Positions 25,144 to 32,967 of a stretch of 64,000 nt of DNA are shown here, piece by piece. A program made the translations under genes and the position numbers. How positions within the stretch are numbered: the first letter of the stretch is position 1; each line of letters starts with the position of its first letter. Under the pieces are notes generated by a model. It was not told where the DNA came from. It saw only the letters and a program-made list of their open reading frames with translations, and did no database searches. Origin of the DNA: Candidatus Eremiobacterota bacterium (GTDB lineage Bacteria; Vulcanimicrobiota; CADAWZ01; Ess09-12); the NCBI GenBank assembly GCA_031082125.1, contig JAVHLM010000005.1, positions 62,001-126,000 on the forward strand, given 5' to 3'.

Positions 25144-26094
25144 ATGCTCGACAAGCTCAACAAGTTTTCGCCGAAAAATCTTTTCACCCAGCTCAAGGAG
25201 GGCCTCAACAAGACGCGGGAGCACCTCGTGGGCCGGATGAAGAATCTCTTTTCCCTCTTCAAGAAAATCGATGACCAGTTCTGGGAGGAGCTCGAGGAGA
25301 TCCTGATCTCGGCCGACGTGGGCGTGACCACTACTGAAAAGATCATTGAAGGCCTCAAGGAGAAGGCAAAGCGCATCAAGGAGCCCTCGGAGCTCATGGA
25401 GGCCCTCAAGGGGGATCTTGCCACCATCCTCCAGGGGAAGGGAGGAGCCCTTATCGAGTGCGCCGAGAAGCCCACGGTAGTGCTGGTCGTAGGGGTGAAC
25501 GGCACGGGAAAAACCACCAGCATCGCCAAGCTTGCCCACAAGCTGAAAAGCGAAGGCCGCAAGGTGCTGCTCGCTGCCGCCGACACCTTCAGGGCTGCCG
25601 CTATTGACCAGCTCCAGATATGGGCGGGCCGCGTCGGCGTTGACCTTATCAAGCACAAGGAGGGCGCAGACCCTGCTGCAGTCTGCTATGACGCCCTTTC
25701 TGCCGCCAAGGCCCGTGACGTCGATTACCTTATAATCGATACGGCGGGGAGGCTTCACTCCAAGTCCAACCTGATGGAAGAGCTCAGGAAGGTGAAGAGG
25801 GTCACAAGCCGCGAGGTGCCCGGCGCGCCCCATGAGACGCTGCTGGTCCTTGACGCCACGGCGGGGCAGAACGCCTTCCTCCAGGCCCGCACCTTCATGG
25901 AGATGAGCGACGTGACAGGCATCTTCCTCGCGAAGCTTGACGGCACCGCCAAGGGAGGCATCGTGATAGGGATAGCCGATGAGCTTGAGATTCCCGTGAA
26001 GTTCATCGGCCTGGGGGAGCGCCTCGAGGACATAAGGGAATTCAGCCCCCAGGACTTCCTTGAGGCACTCTTTGAGGCGCCTGAGAAAAGCTGA
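25144..26094 (+). CDS. ftsY: Signal recognition particle receptor FtsY
   Basis: 316 residues from ATG 25144, with AGGAGG at 25131-25136. The SRP-type GTPase NG domain is complete: GVNGTGKTTSIAKLAHKL (G1), LLAAADTFRAAAIDQL (G2), LIIDTAGRLHSKSNLMEEL (G3), GIFLAKLDGTAKGG (G4) and FIGLGERLEDIREFSPQDF (G5/closer). The acidic A domain seen in E. coli FtsY is absent, leaving only a short N-terminal region that may itself bind lipid. It docks SRP-ribosome complexes to SecYEG at the inner membrane and hydrolyses GTP with Ffh. It is convergent with the YkgJ gene, with 2 nt between stops. Confidence 0.97.
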   Translation: MLDKLNKFSPKNLFTQLKEGLNKTREHLVGRMKNLFSLFKKIDDQFWEELEEILISADVGVTTTEKIIEGLKEKAKRIKEPSELMEALKGDLATILQGKGGALIECAEKPTVVLVVGVNGTGKTTSIAKLAHKLKSEGRKVLLAAADTFRAAAIDQLQIWAGRVGVDLIKHKEGADPAAVCYDALSAAKARDVDYLIIDTAGRLHSKSNLMEELRKVKRVTSREVPGAPHETLLVLDATAGQNAFLQARTFMEMSDVTGIFLAKLDGTAKGGIVIGIADELEIPVKFIGLGERLEDIREFSPQDFLEALFEAPEKS

Positions 26095-26096
26095 GC

Positions 26097-26657
26097 TCAG
26101 AGGGGGAGTGACCTCCAGCGGGACCAGGGCACCCTGAAGCCGGAGAGGAGCTCAAGGGCCGGGGCATTGAAGAGCACCTGGTCGGGGAAGATATAGCCTC
26201 TCCTGAAATCGTACTGGCGAAGGATCGAGGCGTACCGGCCCCAGAGGGGAATCTCGGGCGGGATGGAATAGACACGGGGCTTTGTGAAAGCGCATCCCTC
26301 GAAGGTTTCGGGCTCCTGGGAGAGGGGCCCGAAGATGCGGCAGGCAAAGGGGCGCACCGGATAGACGGCGCATCCGGAGGAGCGCGTGTAAAAGGGGCAT
26401 GTCCAGTTGAGAAAGCTCTCGCGCTCATCAAGGGCATCGCCCGCAAGGGGGCGGAAGTGAACCCTGTAGGGGAGCCTCTGCTCGTGGAGGTACTGCTGCA
26501 CAAGGGCATACTCCAGGTCAGAGGTGGTCATCAGGAAGGGGGGCGAGGTGCAGCAGCGGCCGCAGTCGCCGCAGTCGGCCTCCTCGAGGCCGAGGCTCTT
26601 CACCTCCCTGTGAAACTCGTCAAAAAAGGCCCTAAGCTGGGGAAAAAGGTGCTCCAT
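26097..26657 (-). CDS. YkgJ-family zinc/iron-chelating cysteine-cluster protein
   Basis: 186 residues; AAGGAG 7 nt upstream. The cysteine motifs CGDCGRCC (about residues 33-40), CPFYTRSSGCAVYPVRPFAC near residue 100, and FCRIFG-like CRIFGPLS follow the YkgJ/CxxCxxCC pattern proposed to bind a metal or Fe-S cluster. No enzymatic activity is established for the family. It is divergent from the radical SAM gene at 26741 (84 nt apart), so the two may share a regulatory region, and a role alongside that Fe-S enzyme is possible. Confidence 0.88.
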   Translation of the reverse strand: MEHLFPQLRAFFDEFHREVKSLGLEEADCGDCGRCCTSPPFLMTTSDLEYALVQQYLHEQRLPYRVHFRPLAGDALDERESFLNWTCPFYTRSSGCAVYPVRPFACRIFGPLSQEPETFEGCAFTKPRVYSIPPEIPLWGRYASILRQYDFRRGYIFPDQVLFNAPALELLSGFRVPWSRWRSLPL

Positions 26658-26740
26658 GGCGAACTCCTTGAAGAAGTGGTCTCATGGCTATATTCTCCCC
26701 CGCCGGCCTTACTCCCTCTGGAGAGGACAAGGAGGTAGCC

Positions 26741-28006
26741 ATGAAAAAAAACACCGCGCCTGAAGAACAGGCAGGCTCCCTGGTAAGGCACGCCCGCCTC
26801 AAAGCGCCGGTCCTCGCGAGGCTTGAGCTGACCTATGCCTGCAGGGCACGCTGCCCCGGCTGCCCCAGAGAGGTGAGAAGCGCCGTGAGGGATATCCTTC
26901 CCGGCAGCGCCTGGCATGCCATGATAAAGAAGCTTGCCCCTTACGTGGGCGAGGTGCACCTCACGGGCGGAGAGCCGGTGCTCCACCCGGATTTTCAGGA
27001 GATCACCGCCTCGCTTGAGCGGGAGAAAGTGCCCTTCATGCTTTACACCTCGGGCCTCTGGGAGCATCCGGGAAAGGTGCTTGCGGCCTTGAAGAAATGC
27101 ACACAGCTGAAAGGGATCACCTTTTCTGTCCATGGCCATAACGAGGGGACCCATGACTTCTTCACGGGCATCAGGTCATATGAGGAGATGAAAGCCTCCC
27201 TTGAGATGGCGGCCCGTTCAGGGCTTGTTTTTCACACTGCCGGGGTGATGGGTGATTTTGCCAAGCATTATGGCAAGGATATCGTGAAGTCTGTCTTTGC
27301 GATGGGCTCCCGCTCCCATACCTTTCAGCGCTATATCGGCCCTATCCGCAACGGGATAAGCATGTACCGCGATGACCTCCAGGTGCTGCTCCGCTTTATA
27401 GGCGAGCTTGCCGGCAGGCACCTTCCGGTCATGCTGGAGGGCTGCATTCCCTCCTGTTTTCATGCCGGCGGCACCCACTGCCTCTCGGGCATCACCCGCT
27501 GCACCCTTGATCCCCTGGGACAGATAAGACCCTGCTCTTTCTCGGAGCATTCATTCGGATCGCTGGTGGAAAAGCCCCTTACCGCTCTCTGGAGGCGTAA
27601 GGCCATGTCAGCCTGGGCCGGCGAATATCCAGGACCCTGCGCCCCCTGTGCCATGCGTTTCCTCTGTCTTGGGGGCTGCAGGGCCGTGAGGGAGCGCTTC
27701 CAGGTCCGGTGCGACACCCTCATGGAGGAGCCCCTGGCACAAGGGCCCGTTGCCCCCATGGCCCTCCCGGTGACGGGTCATGACCTGGAATCACGCCCCC
27801 GGGCTCTTTTCAAGACAAGAAAGGAGTCATTCGGCTATGCCCTCATCCATGGCGGCGAGGTGGTGCCGGTGCTTGCCGGGGCGAGGCCTCTTGTGGCCTC
27901 TTACGGGGGGGAGAAGAGCCTTGCCGAGATAAGGGCCCGGTTTGGTGAAGAGGGAATGGCCTTCACTCTCTTTCTGGCCCGCCGGGGTTTTATCGAGCTC
28001 TCATGA
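26741..28006 (+). CDS. Radical SAM/SPASM enzyme with PqqD-like C-terminal domain
   Basis: 421 residues from ATG 26741, with AAGGAGG at 26729-26735. The SAM-binding cluster is CRARCPGC (about residues 34-41), followed by GEVHLTGGEPVLHPDF (the GGEP motif). The SPASM region has CTLDPLGQIRPCSFSEHSFG and CAPCAMRFLCLGGC, enough cysteines for auxiliary Fe-S clusters. The last 70 residues resemble a PqqD/RRE domain that binds a leader peptide. This arrangement is typical of enzymes that modify ribosomally made peptides. No obvious short precursor gene is seen next to it. Its stop overlaps the stop of the convergent gene by 6 nt. Confidence 0.85.
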   Translation: MKKNTAPEEQAGSLVRHARLKAPVLARLELTYACRARCPGCPREVRSAVRDILPGSAWHAMIKKLAPYVGEVHLTGGEPVLHPDFQEITASLEREKVPFMLYTSGLWEHPGKVLAALKKCTQLKGITFSVHGHNEGTHDFFTGIRSYEEMKASLEMAARSGLVFHTAGVMGDFAKHYGKDIVKSVFAMGSRSHTFQRYIGPIRNGISMYRDDLQVLLRFIGELAGRHLPVMLEGCIPSCFHAGGTHCLSGITRCTLDPLGQIRPCSFSEHSFGSLVEKPLTALWRRKAMSAWAGEYPGPCAPCAMRFLCLGGCRAVRERFQVRCDTLMEEPLAQGPVAPMALPVTGHDLESRPRALFKTRKESFGYALIHGGEVVPVLAGARPLVASYGGEKSLAEIRARFGEEGMAFTLFLARRGFIELS

Positions 28007-29137
28007 GATGCTTTTCAGCCGCTTTGCAAAGGCATAGAGCATTTCTTCCACGGTGGGAATACTTATCTCCTGGGATTCTCCCTCGGCGGCTGCTGCAGAT
28101 TCCTTGAGAGGGGAATGGGAGGACTTCTCAAAGATTTCCCTGTACGAGGCGGGAGGCTGCATCAGATCTCCCAGGTTTTCTCTCTGCGGCGGCTCTGGAG
28201 GCGGTGCCTGAGGCTTGGTCTGCCGAATCTTCGTGGTTTCCAGGGCACCGGCCGGGGGAGCCTGGGTCCCCCCTTTGCCGAGAAAATCGGAGAAGCCAAA
28301 GTCCCCCGGGGAAGGCGTCTGGGAAGCCCCGGACTGCGGAATCCTCGCGGTCTCGAAATTCTCGCGGACCGGAGCCTGGGTCCCCCCCTTGCCGAGAAAA
28401 TCGGAGAATTCAAAATCGCCTCTGCCCTTGTCGTCGGCGAGAGGTGCCACCGGCCTGGGCGCTGACGCTTTCGCAGGCTTCTGCGGAACAAGCTCTTCAA
28501 TAAGGCTCTGTGAAGAGCGCTGGGCCGTGCTCACCTTGGGAAGCTCCGGCGGCGGCTTGGGCGCCGGTTTCGGCGGTGGTGCCGCCGGGGCCTCTTCCTT
28601 GCGCTGGGGAGGCTTCCAGCCCTGTGGCTTCACCGGCTGGCGGGGCGCAGGCGGGGATTTGGCCGAGGACTTCTCCTCCTCAGGTGCCTTTCCGCCCTCC
28701 TGGGATCCTTCCTTCTGGACAAGCCTCTTGGAAAACCTCTGGAAGGTCTCGTAGAATTCAGGATACTCCTCAAGGTTCTTGAATATCTCCTCCTGGCCCC
28801 GGATGGTGATAATCTTTATGGAGTGCCGGGTCTCGTTGAAGCCCGTGATGTCTTCCCACTTGATGGTGGTCTTGATGCCCTGGGGGTGGACAATCCTGAA
28901 GCCGCCGTGGTCGATTTCGTAGCTGATGAGGCGCTGCTTGAAGCCCTGGATGACCCTGGGCACCCCGAGGGCGAAGATGAAGAAGATTCCCAGCGCCATG
29001 AGGAGCAGGTGGAGAGCAGGGCTCTGCTTGAGGATATTCAGGGAGAAGAGGATCAGCGCAAGGGTGCCCGTCGTCAGGAAGACAAATCCCGTGATGACTA
29101 TGCGCTTGTACTGGCTCTCAGAGTACCGGTATGCCAT
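28001..29137 (-). CDS. Membrane protein with PH-like domain and Pro-rich repeat tail
   Basis: 378 residues. Two transmembrane helices (about residues 12-34 and 42-61, ending ALGIFFIFALGVP) are followed by a beta-rich region (about 68-125: ISYEIDHGGFRIV, TTIKWEDITGFNE, IKIITIRG) that looks like a bacterial PH domain. Residues 140-270 are Pro/Ala/Lys-rich and disordered. Then come two 38-residue tandem units starting DFEFSDFLGKGGTQAP and DFGFSDFLGKGGTQAP, and a short helical end. The cytoplasmic tail looks like a docking platform for partner proteins. No family name is recognised. No strong Shine-Dalgarno precedes the ATG. Confidence 0.72.
   Translation of the reverse strand: MAYRYSESQYKRIVITGFVFLTTGTLALILFSLNILKQSPALHLLLMALGIFFIFALGVPRVIQGFKQRLISYEIDHGGFRIVHPQGIKTTIKWEDITGFNETRHSIKIITIRGQEEIFKNLEEYPEFYETFQRFSKRLVQKEGSQEGGKAPEEEKSSAKSPPAPRQPVKPQGWKPPQRKEEAPAAPPPKPAPKPPPELPKVSTAQRSSQSLIEELVPQKPAKASAPRPVAPLADDKGRGDFEFSDFLGKGGTQAPVRENFETARIPQSGASQTPSPGDFGFSDFLGKGGTQAPPAGALETTKIRQTKPQAPPPEPPQRENLGDLMQPPASYREIFEKSSHSPLKESAAAAEGESQEISIPTVEEMLYAFAKRLKSIS
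28257..28408. repeat. Tandem 114-nt direct repeat inside the PH-like membrane protein gene
   Basis: The 38-nt segment at 28257-28294 recurs nearly identically at 28371-28408, a spacing of 114 nt (38 codons). Flanking codons also match, so the unit is a recent in-frame duplication. Confidence 0.88.
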
Positions 29138-29210
29138 GTATAATTCTCACTTGCATCGAAAAGATCACACGATTACTATTATACACAAAACCGGTCACTT
29201 GTCCACTGTG

Positions 29211-29393
29211 CTAGTTTTTCCAGAGACCCGACAGGGGCACGATGTACTCATCGATGCGCTTCTCGAGGTGCTCAATATGGAGGATGCTGTGACAATGGTG
29301 GCAGTAAAGGAATCCCCTTTCGGTGAGTCCTTCCGTCCAGAACTCGTCGTACGGCGCCTTACACGTGGGGCAGGTGAGGGCAGTCTCTATCAT
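29211..29393 (-). CDS. Small zinc-ribbon protein
   Basis: 60 residues from ATG 29393, with AAAGGAG 8 nt upstream; a longer in-frame start at 29447 is less likely. Two CxxC pairs, CPTC (residues 8-11) and CHHC (about 32-35), form a zinc-ribbon, with an aromatic DEFWTEGLTERGFLYC segment between them and a short acidic helix after. Proteins of this kind bind nucleic acid or another protein; no specific family is recognised. Confidence 0.7.
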   Translation of the reverse strand: MIETALTCPTCKAPYDEFWTEGLTERGFLYCHHCHSILHIEHLEKRIDEYIVPLSGLWKN

Positions 29394-29446
29394 CGGCAAC
29401 GGCTCCTTTCGCGCGGGCAAGTAGTGCTCTGGTGACCTGCAGTTCA

Positions 29447-29475
29447 TTGAAAAACAAGAAATACGCGCATATTAT
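29447..29475 (+). promoter_or_regulatory. Possible promoter of the PTS EIIC gene
   Basis: TTGAAA (29447-29452), 17-nt spacer, TATTAT (29470-29475), giving a 5' leader of roughly 175 nt before the ATG at 29659. The leader contains an inverted repeat TCTGCAA/TTGCAGA (29596-29602/29619-29625). Confidence 0.5.
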
Positions 29476-29491
29476 ACTGAAAGCCAGTATA
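29473..29491. promoter_or_regulatory. Candidate operator overlapping the EIIC promoter
   Basis: Perfect inverted repeat TATACTG-AAAGC-CAGTATA starting inside the -10 box and covering the expected transcription start. Its position suits a dimeric repressor. Confidence 0.5.
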
Positions 29492-29658
29492 GTATACCGT
29501 ATCCCGCATTCACCTTATTAGGCGTCCGCCGGAAAAATCCTTCTGGTGAAAAAATTCTCATGGGGGGAAGCCGCGGCGGGAGGATTTCCGCCGGCTCTGC
29601 AAGAATCTGAAAAGCCTTTTGCAGAAATAACCTCCAACGGAGGGAAAGGGGAGCCCCC

Positions 29659-30954
29659 ATGAAAGCATGGGACAGGGCGCTTGAAGGCCTCTCGGTGCTT
29701 GCGAAACAGCGGCATCTCCTCGCCCTCAGGGACGGAATGATAGCCGTCGTGCCTCTTATCCTCGTGGGGAGCACCTTCCTTCTGCTGGGATCGCAGAAAG
29801 ACGTGATAAGCCAGTATTTTCCCGCGCTGGCCCAGTCCGAGGCGGGACAGTGGTATTCCTCCATGTGCCCCACGATCCTCATCCCCTTCCGTTTCACCAT
29901 GGGCATGCTCTCTGTCTATGTGGCTTTCACCATTGCCGCGTCACTGGCGGGGCACTACAGGATGCCCGTGCTCCCCCAGGGCCTTGGAGCCGTCGTGGCC
30001 CTCATGATCACCATAAAGCCCTCAAGGGTGCCGCTCGTCGAGGGGGGAAAGCCCGAATGGATAATTCCCCTGAAACAGCTCGGCGGCGAGGGCCTCTTTC
30101 TCGGGATCCTCTGCGGGCTTTTTACCGTGGAGCTCTCAAGGGGCGTCATCTATCTCTGGGAGAAAGTCTTTCCCAAGAAAGAGGCCAGTGAGGAAGAAAA
30201 GCAGGGGCTCTCCATCCCCTCTGCCGTCGCGGAAGCCTTTGCGAGCTTTCTCCCCCTGCTGGTGGTGGTCACGGCCATCTGGGCTGTCGTGTATACGGCC
30301 AACATAGATATTTATCACAGCCTCATCAATGCGATGATGCCCCTCGAGAAGATGGGCGACACGGTGGGGTGCGTCGTGGTGGTGAATTTCTTTCTCCATG
30401 TTCTTGGCGTGGCGGGGCTCCACGGCATATCGGTGATCAACGGGGTCTTTTTCGCGCTCTGGCAGAAGTTTCTTCTGATGAACACCGAGGCTCACATGGC
30501 GGGCACCCCCCTCCCTGTCATCACGGCCTATCCCTTTTACCAGTGGTTTATCTGGGCAGGAGGCGCAGGAACTACTCTTCCCGTGCCTTTTCTGCTCCTG
30601 TTCAGCAGGAATTCCCACATGAAGCGCATCGGGAAGGTCGGCCTCGTCCCCACGCTCTTCAACGTCAACGAGCCCGTGCTCTTCGGCCTGCCCGTCGTGG
30701 CGAACCCTCTTCTCGCCATCCCCTTCGTGGCCGCTCCCATTACCGTGGGGATCATCTCCTTCCTTGCCTTCTCGTCGGGCCTTGTGGGGAGGCCTTTCAT
30801 CGAGGTGCCGTGGGTATTGCCGGCCTTTTTAGGGGCGCCCCTCTGCACCCAGGACCCGAGGGCACTGGTGCTGCTTGCGGTGAACGTCATGGTGAGCGCC
30901 CTCATATGGCTCCCCTTCCTCAGGGCTTACGAGAAGAAGCTCTCATCGGAATAA
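29659..30954 (+). CDS. PTS system EIIC component, lactose/cellobiose family, orphan
   Basis: 431 residues, close to the usual 430-440. About ten hydrophobic segments are spread along the chain, beginning with GMIAVVPLILVGSTFLLLG. Family landmarks include FTMGMLSVYVAFTIAASLAG, the substrate-loop FLHVLGVAGLHGISVINGV and the signature PTLFNVNEPVLFGLPVVANP. EIIC forms the sugar-translocating channel of the phosphotransferase system in the inner membrane and normally works with EIIA and EIIB. Neither is encoded in the window, nor are HPr, EI or a 6-phospho-beta-glucosidase. Either the partners are elsewhere, or the protein acts as a PTS-independent transporter. Confidence 0.9.
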   Translation: MKAWDRALEGLSVLAKQRHLLALRDGMIAVVPLILVGSTFLLLGSQKDVISQYFPALAQSEAGQWYSSMCPTILIPFRFTMGMLSVYVAFTIAASLAGHYRMPVLPQGLGAVVALMITIKPSRVPLVEGGKPEWIIPLKQLGGEGLFLGILCGLFTVELSRGVIYLWEKVFPKKEASEEEKQGLSIPSAVAEAFASFLPLLVVVTAIWAVVYTANIDIYHSLINAMMPLEKMGDTVGCVVVVNFFLHVLGVAGLHGISVINGVFFALWQKFLLMNTEAHMAGTPLPVITAYPFYQWFIWAGGAGTTLPVPFLLLFSRNSHMKRIGKVGLVPTLFNVNEPVLFGLPVVANPLLAIPFVAAPITVGIISFLAFSSGLVGRPFIEVPWVLPAFLGAPLCTQDPRALVLLAVNVMVSALIWLPFLRAYEKKLSSE

Positions 30955-30972
30955 TCTGCCGCACGCGGGGTA

Positions 30973-31002
30973 TTTACAAAGTGATCCCATGTGTGGTATA
31001 GT
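30973..31002 (+). promoter_or_regulatory. Sigma70-like promoter of the amidase gene
   Basis: TTTACA (30973-30978), 18-nt spacer, TATAGT (30997-31002), 63 nt before the GTG at 31066. Confidence 0.65.
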
Positions 31003-31065
31003 TTTTAAGATATTGCTGATAATTGCCTTATGGCCTGGAAAGAGGTTCTGTTTCGGGAGGTTGCA

Positions 31066-32967
31066 GTGAAGAGATTCTTGCGGTTTCTTCTTCTTTGTGT
31101 CGTGATGGTATCGCTGGTCATGCCCTTGGCGGCCATAGCGGAAAAGGAAGAGGAGCCCTGGGTCACGACTCCCGAATCACAGGTCCTTGAGTCCGAAGCG
31201 GCCGCTCCTGAAACGGGGCCGTCGCTTCTCATCATCCTCCCTTCAGGCTCATTCTCCCTGAGAGTTCTCCCCGGCGTTGCCTCCATGGGCACGGGGAGTG
31301 CCGACAGGATCCCCGACTCCCTCTATATTCCTCTCGAGGACAAGGGCACAGAGCGCTTTCTGAAAGCCATCGGCGCCTTTGCCTCATGGTCAGGGAAAGG
31401 GGACATCCTTTTCATCAGCTCCTCGGGGAGGGATATTTTCTTCGGGAGCGACTCCTCGCGGGCGAAGTTCAAGGAGCTTCACCTGTCGGCTCCACGGGGC
31501 TATCTCAGGAAGGACGGGGTCACATGGCTTCCCATGGCGGATTTTGCCGGCTACCTGGGCCTTAACGTGGTGAGCTTCTCCTCCGACGGCACCGGCCAGG
31601 CGTCGGCACGCCTTGTTCCCTCCCTCGACGAGGTAAGCGTCAAGGAGGATGACGGCGCAAGGAAGCTCCTCCTCCATACCTCTGTACCCGTAAAATACTC
31701 CGTCCTGGCGGAAGATCTCTCCCAGGTGACGATCCTTTTCCCTGCCACGCGGTTCACCGCTTCGGGCTATCAGGAGGCGATAGGCGACTTCACCGTGATC
31801 CCCGAGACTCTCCCCGGGGGGGTAAAAGTCACCGTGAAGTTCCCGAAACACTGGGACGGCCGCCTTCTCTCGCGGGCCGCTTCGGGTGACCTCACCCTTG
31901 AGCTCATGCCCGCCTTTCCCCTTTCGGCAGGGTACAAGGCCGAGACGATTGAAAAGGCGGTCTTTGAGCCGGGGGCAGGCGAGGCATCTTTCAGGATCTC
32001 CGCCTCGGGCCCCCTCCAGTACTTCTGGCGCTATTTCCCCGAAAGGAGAATGCTCCTTGTTGATTTCCCGCTCATCACGGCCAAGGCATCCCTCCCGGCC
32101 TCGGAAGACAGGGCTTTTATCCGGCAGAGCTCGCTCTCGTCCTATTCCACAGGCTATGGCACGAGCCGCCTTGCCCTCTCCCTCGCGCAGGATGTGACCT
32201 TCGCCATTGAGGCTGACGAGGAGGATCCCTATATGGTCAGGGTGCGCCTGAGGCGCGCCGCGGCGCCGGGCCCCTCGGCCCTGGAAGGGAAAGGCTGCAC
32301 TTCGGCGCCTGAGGTGTGCGGGACCATCGTGATTGACCCGGGCCATGGCGGCTGTGACCCCGGCGCCTGCAACGGCGCTATGGGCCTCAAGGAGAAGGAT
32401 CTCACCCTTGACATGGCGAGGACTCTTGCGGCGGTCCTCGAGGAAAAGGGATGGAAAGTGATCCTCACAAGAAGCTCCGACAGGGATGTCACGTGGGCCT
32501 ATTCACCTGACAGGCTCGAGCTCCAGGCCCGCTCCGACGTGGGGAACGTGAACGGCGCCGATGCCTTCATAAGCATTCACTGCAACGCCTCGACCTCGTC
32601 GGCCCTTCATGGCTCGTCGATACACTGGTGCAAGGAGGCTGACTATGCCCTCGCAAAGAGCCTTGGAGGCATCCTGGGACCGGCGCTGGGCCTCAAGGAC
32701 CGCGGGCTCTGCCGTGACACCTTTTATGTGATCAACCACGCCCGCATGCCTGCAGTGCTTGTAGAGACGGCCTTCATGAGCAACTCCGCCGATGCGCAGA
32801 AGCTTGCCGACAGGAGCTTCAGGGAGCTCGTGGCAAAGGCCCTCGCCCAGGCCCTCGACGAGTTCATGGGGACCCGGTTTGCAAGGAAAGCGAAGCGGAA
32901 CGCAATATCGGGAATAAGGCACGACGGTGCCGGCGGGAGCGAGGGAGCCGCAAGGGAGAAGCGCTGA
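31066..32967 (+). CDS. N-acetylmuramoyl-L-alanine amidase (Amidase_3)
   Basis: 633 residues from GTG 31066, chosen for GGAGG at 31056-31060 and because it puts a signal peptide (RFLLLCVVMVSLVMPLAAIA) at the very N-terminus; ATG 31030 is an alternative. Residues about 35-420 contain a copper-amine-oxidase-N-like/AMIN-type region that should bind the wall or another envelope component. The catalytic domain (about 425-605) starts GTIVIDPGHGGCDPGA, with zinc ligands in DPGHGG, GLKEKDLTLD and ISIHCNAS, and the catalytic Glu in VLVETAFMSN. It cleaves the bond between MurNAc and L-Ala in peptidoglycan, for cell separation or remodelling in the periplasm. Confidence 0.93.
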   Translation: MKRFLRFLLLCVVMVSLVMPLAAIAEKEEEPWVTTPESQVLESEAAAPETGPSLLIILPSGSFSLRVLPGVASMGTGSADRIPDSLYIPLEDKGTERFLKAIGAFASWSGKGDILFISSSGRDIFFGSDSSRAKFKELHLSAPRGYLRKDGVTWLPMADFAGYLGLNVVSFSSDGTGQASARLVPSLDEVSVKEDDGARKLLLHTSVPVKYSVLAEDLSQVTILFPATRFTASGYQEAIGDFTVIPETLPGGVKVTVKFPKHWDGRLLSRAASGDLTLELMPAFPLSAGYKAETIEKAVFEPGAGEASFRISASGPLQYFWRYFPERRMLLVDFPLITAKASLPASEDRAFIRQSSLSSYSTGYGTSRLALSLAQDVTFAIEADEEDPYMVRVRLRRAAAPGPSALEGKGCTSAPEVCGTIVIDPGHGGCDPGACNGAMGLKEKDLTLDMARTLAAVLEEKGWKVILTRSSDRDVTWAYSPDRLELQARSDVGNVNGADAFISIHCNASTSSALHGSSIHWCKEADYALAKSLGGILGPALGLKDRGLCRDTFYVINHARMPAVLVETAFMSNSADAQKLADRSFRELVAKALAQALDEFMGTRFARKAKRNAISGIRHDGAGGSEGAAREKR

